Source of the DNA: Lichtheimia corymbifera B2541 | Lineage: Eukaryota; Mucoromycota; Mucoromycetes; Mucorales; Lichtheimiaceae | DNA length: 64,000 nt | Assembly (NCBI GenBank): GCA_000697475.1 | Contig: JNEU01001062.1 | Span: 1-64,000, forward strand | Direction of reading: 5' to 3' | In this document: one piece after another, positions 61,471-64,000 of the stretch | Position numbering within the stretch: position 1 is the first letter of the stretch | How the letters are laid out: each line of letters starts with the position of its first letter | The notes under the pieces: model-generated | Seen by the model: the letters and a program-made list of their open reading frames with translations, nothing else | What the model was told of the DNA's origin: nothing | The model's database searches: none | Position numbers and translations under genes: made by a program

Positions 61471-62399
61471 GCCCAGGGGTACGAGTTGAAGGGTCCGATC
61501 CTATTGGCGGTGACATGCATGATGAATCCTTACCCTGCCTGACTATAGTAAGGTCCGCGTATGATAACCGTATGGAGTCTTTTCCAGGCTAACCATGACA
61601 TGGTAAATAAGCTAAAAACGATCAGCGCATATCGCAAGTGTTTTGTGTGCAAGTATGCGAGGGGCAATGGTATTGTTTGTCTCCAGGGTTCGTATTCATA
61701 AAGGCTATACATATAATACAAGATAGATGCTATTTGCTATGGGTTTATTATCCTGAATATACAGGCGTCTATTTAAACCTATTTATAATTCTGAGACCTA
61801 CCACACCATTATCAGCATACGAAAAAGGAAGCGATGACGAATGTTATGTGTGTTAGAACAAAAGGTCTCGATACAATGGTGTGGATGATCCAACCTCACT
61901 TTTCCGCCCTTCAAATTTCTATCCTTCCTTTCATTCCAGAAACCAACCAGTGGATCACAGTGAGTCAGTGGGTATCTTTGTGGCATTGTATTCTTGGTTG
62001 CTGCGGTCGTAAGCATTTATTCATGATCGCTGTGTGTGCCTTGACTCTCATTCTTCAAGATATAAGCCCTCTCATCCATGACAATCCTCTGCAGCATCCA
62101 CGCAACATGGCTGATCCTTGCTGCTGATGAGGTACCAAGTAACCAACACGAATTTCAGAATCACTTGTCACTGTCTTTGTTTGCATCCACCCATCCATCC
62201 ATAACCATTGCAAGTCCCAAAATGTTGATAGAAAGAACTCCAGTGATCGTTTCCTTTTCATTCAGCTGTTGGTCAATCACTTTCTTGGTCATTTTCTCTC
62301 GCAGTTCAACGACATGGAGAATGTTTGTACGTGAAGTGAGGTTGATGGTTGATATGGCATCACCCATAGGGATACCGTATGTATTAGATCATGCTGCTA
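61471..62399. other. Intergenic region next to the right repeat
   Basis: 930 bp with no supported gene. Confidence 0.4.
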
Positions 62400-64000
62400 T
62401 GCGTATATAAAACTGGGTCTATACAATGGCTATCTGTTGTCCATGTGGAAATGGCTGCAAGACAAGTTGCTGCAAGTAACTTGAGACACTGGAGTAGAGA
62501 GTTTGATGATAGCAACAGCTGCTACGTTCGATTGAAACAGAGAAGCGTGCAAGAGCGTGTGTTGTAGTAGAGCGACAAGGCTGTGAACGCTGCCTGATAC
62601 AATGGCGCAGAGACATTGCTAATAGCAACTGCTGGAATGAATGCTGTTACGTTTGATTGTCGTAAAGGAGCGTCCAAGAGAGTGTGTAGTGTCAACAGAC
62701 GCGTGTGCTGTAGTAGGCAGTGTCCACGCCATGGAGTTACCATTCAGTCAAAGACAAATAGGATCAAAACAGTTGTAGGATTGACATGATGGGTTGAAGC
62801 AGGACAATCGTTCGCAGATGGTAGTTGTACTTGAATGCATCAACAGTTGAGAATGGGAAGAAGAGGGTGGGGAGGAGATAAAGTGGGAGTGGAAGAGGTG
62901 GAAATTAAATCTGTCAGGCAGTCAGACATATCTATATACACTGATATCCATGCATGATATTGGGATTGCCTCTCTCGAACCTCAAACTTTCACACAATAT
63001 GCTCTAGGACATGCTGAACAACTTTGTATTAATAAAGAACCCATGCTTCATTTAAAAATTTCGAAAGGGAGAGCATAATGTGCGATTGACTATGACGGAT
63101 GAAAATTGGGAAAGCGCCGGATTTATGAAAAAGTCATTTAGTATGTAGTTTCTTGGGATTCCCCATTTCGCACTTGAAACTTGGTCAGAAGGTACTCTCG
63201 CACATGCTGATCAACTCCATTCATTTAAAAACTGCATGGTTCATTATGTACATTTTGAATGCCGGCCAGCCCAAATGTAGGAGAAAAGTAGGGTCGGCGC
63301 TCCTGTTCCCCGAGATTGCCCACCTCGAACCTGAAACTTTCACACAACACGCTTTCGACCACGCCGAGCAATTTCGCTCCCATAAAGACCCCAGAGTTCA
63401 TTATGAAAATCTTGAATGTGGGAGAGACGACGAAAGGATGGTAACATAAATAGGCTGTACGCGCCGTGCGCCCCGATATTGCCAATCTCGACCTTGAAAC
63501 TTGGTCAGACGGTGGGCTTCGACATGCTGATCAACATCGTTCTCATAAAGCCTCTACACATCATTATAGAGATTTGAAGAAACAGGCACCTTTATGTTTT
63601 TACATATGCTGTAAGCGTGATGCTATATAAAAGGTGGTGTTTGTTCATTGTGAAGTACCATGCAAATGAGCTGTGTTACACCAGCTCGCCCCTGCGCACC
63701 TTCCGCTTTATCAGGGTCAAGCTACTTTACAATGAACAAACACCACTTATCATATAGCACTATGCTTATAGCATATGTAAAACATAAAGGTGCCTGTATC
63801 TCTAAACTTTACAATGAAACGTGGGGTCTTCAATCGAACAAAGTTGCTCGTCGGGGTGAAGCGCACCCTGTGTAGAAGTTTCACGATCGTCGTGGCCAAT
63901 CTCAGGATCACCCAATGTCACCACCAGCCAAAGTGGAATCGGGTCGACCTCTTGGATTTTTTCGACTTTGGCTGGTGGCGACATTGCGAAATCTAGGATC
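62400..64000 (-). repeat. Right copy of the composite dispersed repeat, inverted
   Basis: Reverse complement of the left element: the 62430-62830 stretch corresponds to left 1550-1950, 62930-63540 to the degenerate units at 833-1440, and 63540-64000 to the palindromic modules. The loop at about 63655-63735 is the reverse complement of the left loop (CATGCAAATGAGCTG here, CAGCTCATTTGCATG at left) with a diverged centre. Order and spacing match the left copy. Homologous units on the plus strand keep frames such as EPETFTQHAFDHAEQF and SHKDPRVHYENLE. Confidence 0.8.
63866..63990. repeat. Hairpin module at the right edge
   Basis: GTTTCACGATCGTCGTGGCC begins the left arm and GGTGGCGACATTGCG lies in the right arm; the centre GTCGACCTCTTGGATTTTTT matches the left-end hairpin centre in the same orientation. 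The right arm is cut by the window end and appears more diverged. Confidence 0.7.

Overview
The window is nuclear DNA from a filamentous fungus. Genes lie on both strands and are split by many short introns of about 45-100 nt with GTAAGT/GTATGT-like donors and TAG/CAG acceptors. The gene set (voltage-gated proton channel, receiver-phosphodiesterase fusion, LAMTOR1-like Ragulator subunit, HP1 and BET chromatin readers, RhlG-like reductases) fits an early-diverging fungus, most likely Mucoromycota (Mucorales-like), rather than Dikarya. That placement is inference from content; no species call is made. I rebuilt exon structures by hand from splice signals. Every multi-exon model with joined coordinates keeps an open frame whose total length is divisible by three, except that one donor in the 23.9 kb gene is ambiguous.

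Layout. 1-1980: composite dispersed repeat. 2.4-4.5 kb: CorA/MNR2 magnesium transporter (+). 4.7-5.9: allantoicase (-). 7.9-10.7: response-regulator receiver fused to a cyclic-nucleotide phosphodiesterase (+). 11.0-13.6: tandem pair of RhlG-like short-chain dehydrogenases (-). 13.7-15.4: HP1-like protein with two chromodomains plus a chromoshadow domain (-). 16.0-16.7: Hv1 proton channel (-). 16.8-19.2: PRMT3 (-). 20.1-21.3: ZC3H15/Tma46 (+). 21.5-22.3: HP1 (+). 22.7-23.5: Q/P-rich CaaX protein (-). 23.9-24.9: unknown (+). 25.8-27.5: HAL4/5-like kinase (+). 27.9-28.4: mitoribosomal mS34 (-). 28.8-30.0: TMEM19/DUF92 (+). 31.0-33.6: BET double bromodomain protein (+). 33.9-35.1: EB1 (-). 36.3-36.4: 25-residue ribosomal protein eL41 (-). 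37.5-38.6: RNPS1-like SR protein (+). 38.7-40.7: SAP-kinase (-). 41.4-43.1: Whi3-like RRM protein (-). 43.4-46.2: RWD/CHY-zinc-finger protein (-). 47.0-47.7: LAMTOR1-like (+). 48.2-48.4: small secreted Cys-rich protein (+). 48.8-52.0: kelch membrane protein (-). 53.1-55.1: two unrecognised genes (-). 55.1-62.4: gene-poor. 62.4-64.0: the left-end repeat again, inverted.

How the genes relate. There are no operons; each gene appears to be its own unit, often with only 100-800 bp between neighbours and with several divergent promoters. Themes recur: chromatin reading (two HP1-type proteins, one BET protein), RNA binding and translation (Whi3-like, RNPS1-like, ZC3H15, eL41, mS34, and PRMT3, whose best-known substrate is ribosomal protein uS5), signalling (receiver-PDE, two kinases, LAMTOR1) and ion transport (MNR2, Hv1). 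I see no sequence evidence that this grouping is functional.

Most unusual points: the receiver-PDE fusion; the two-chromodomain HP1; start codons split by introns in two genes; a 5-nt and a 10-nt microexon; a kinase with Gly at the usual ATP-binding lysine; and the long inverted composite repeats bracketing about 60 kb.
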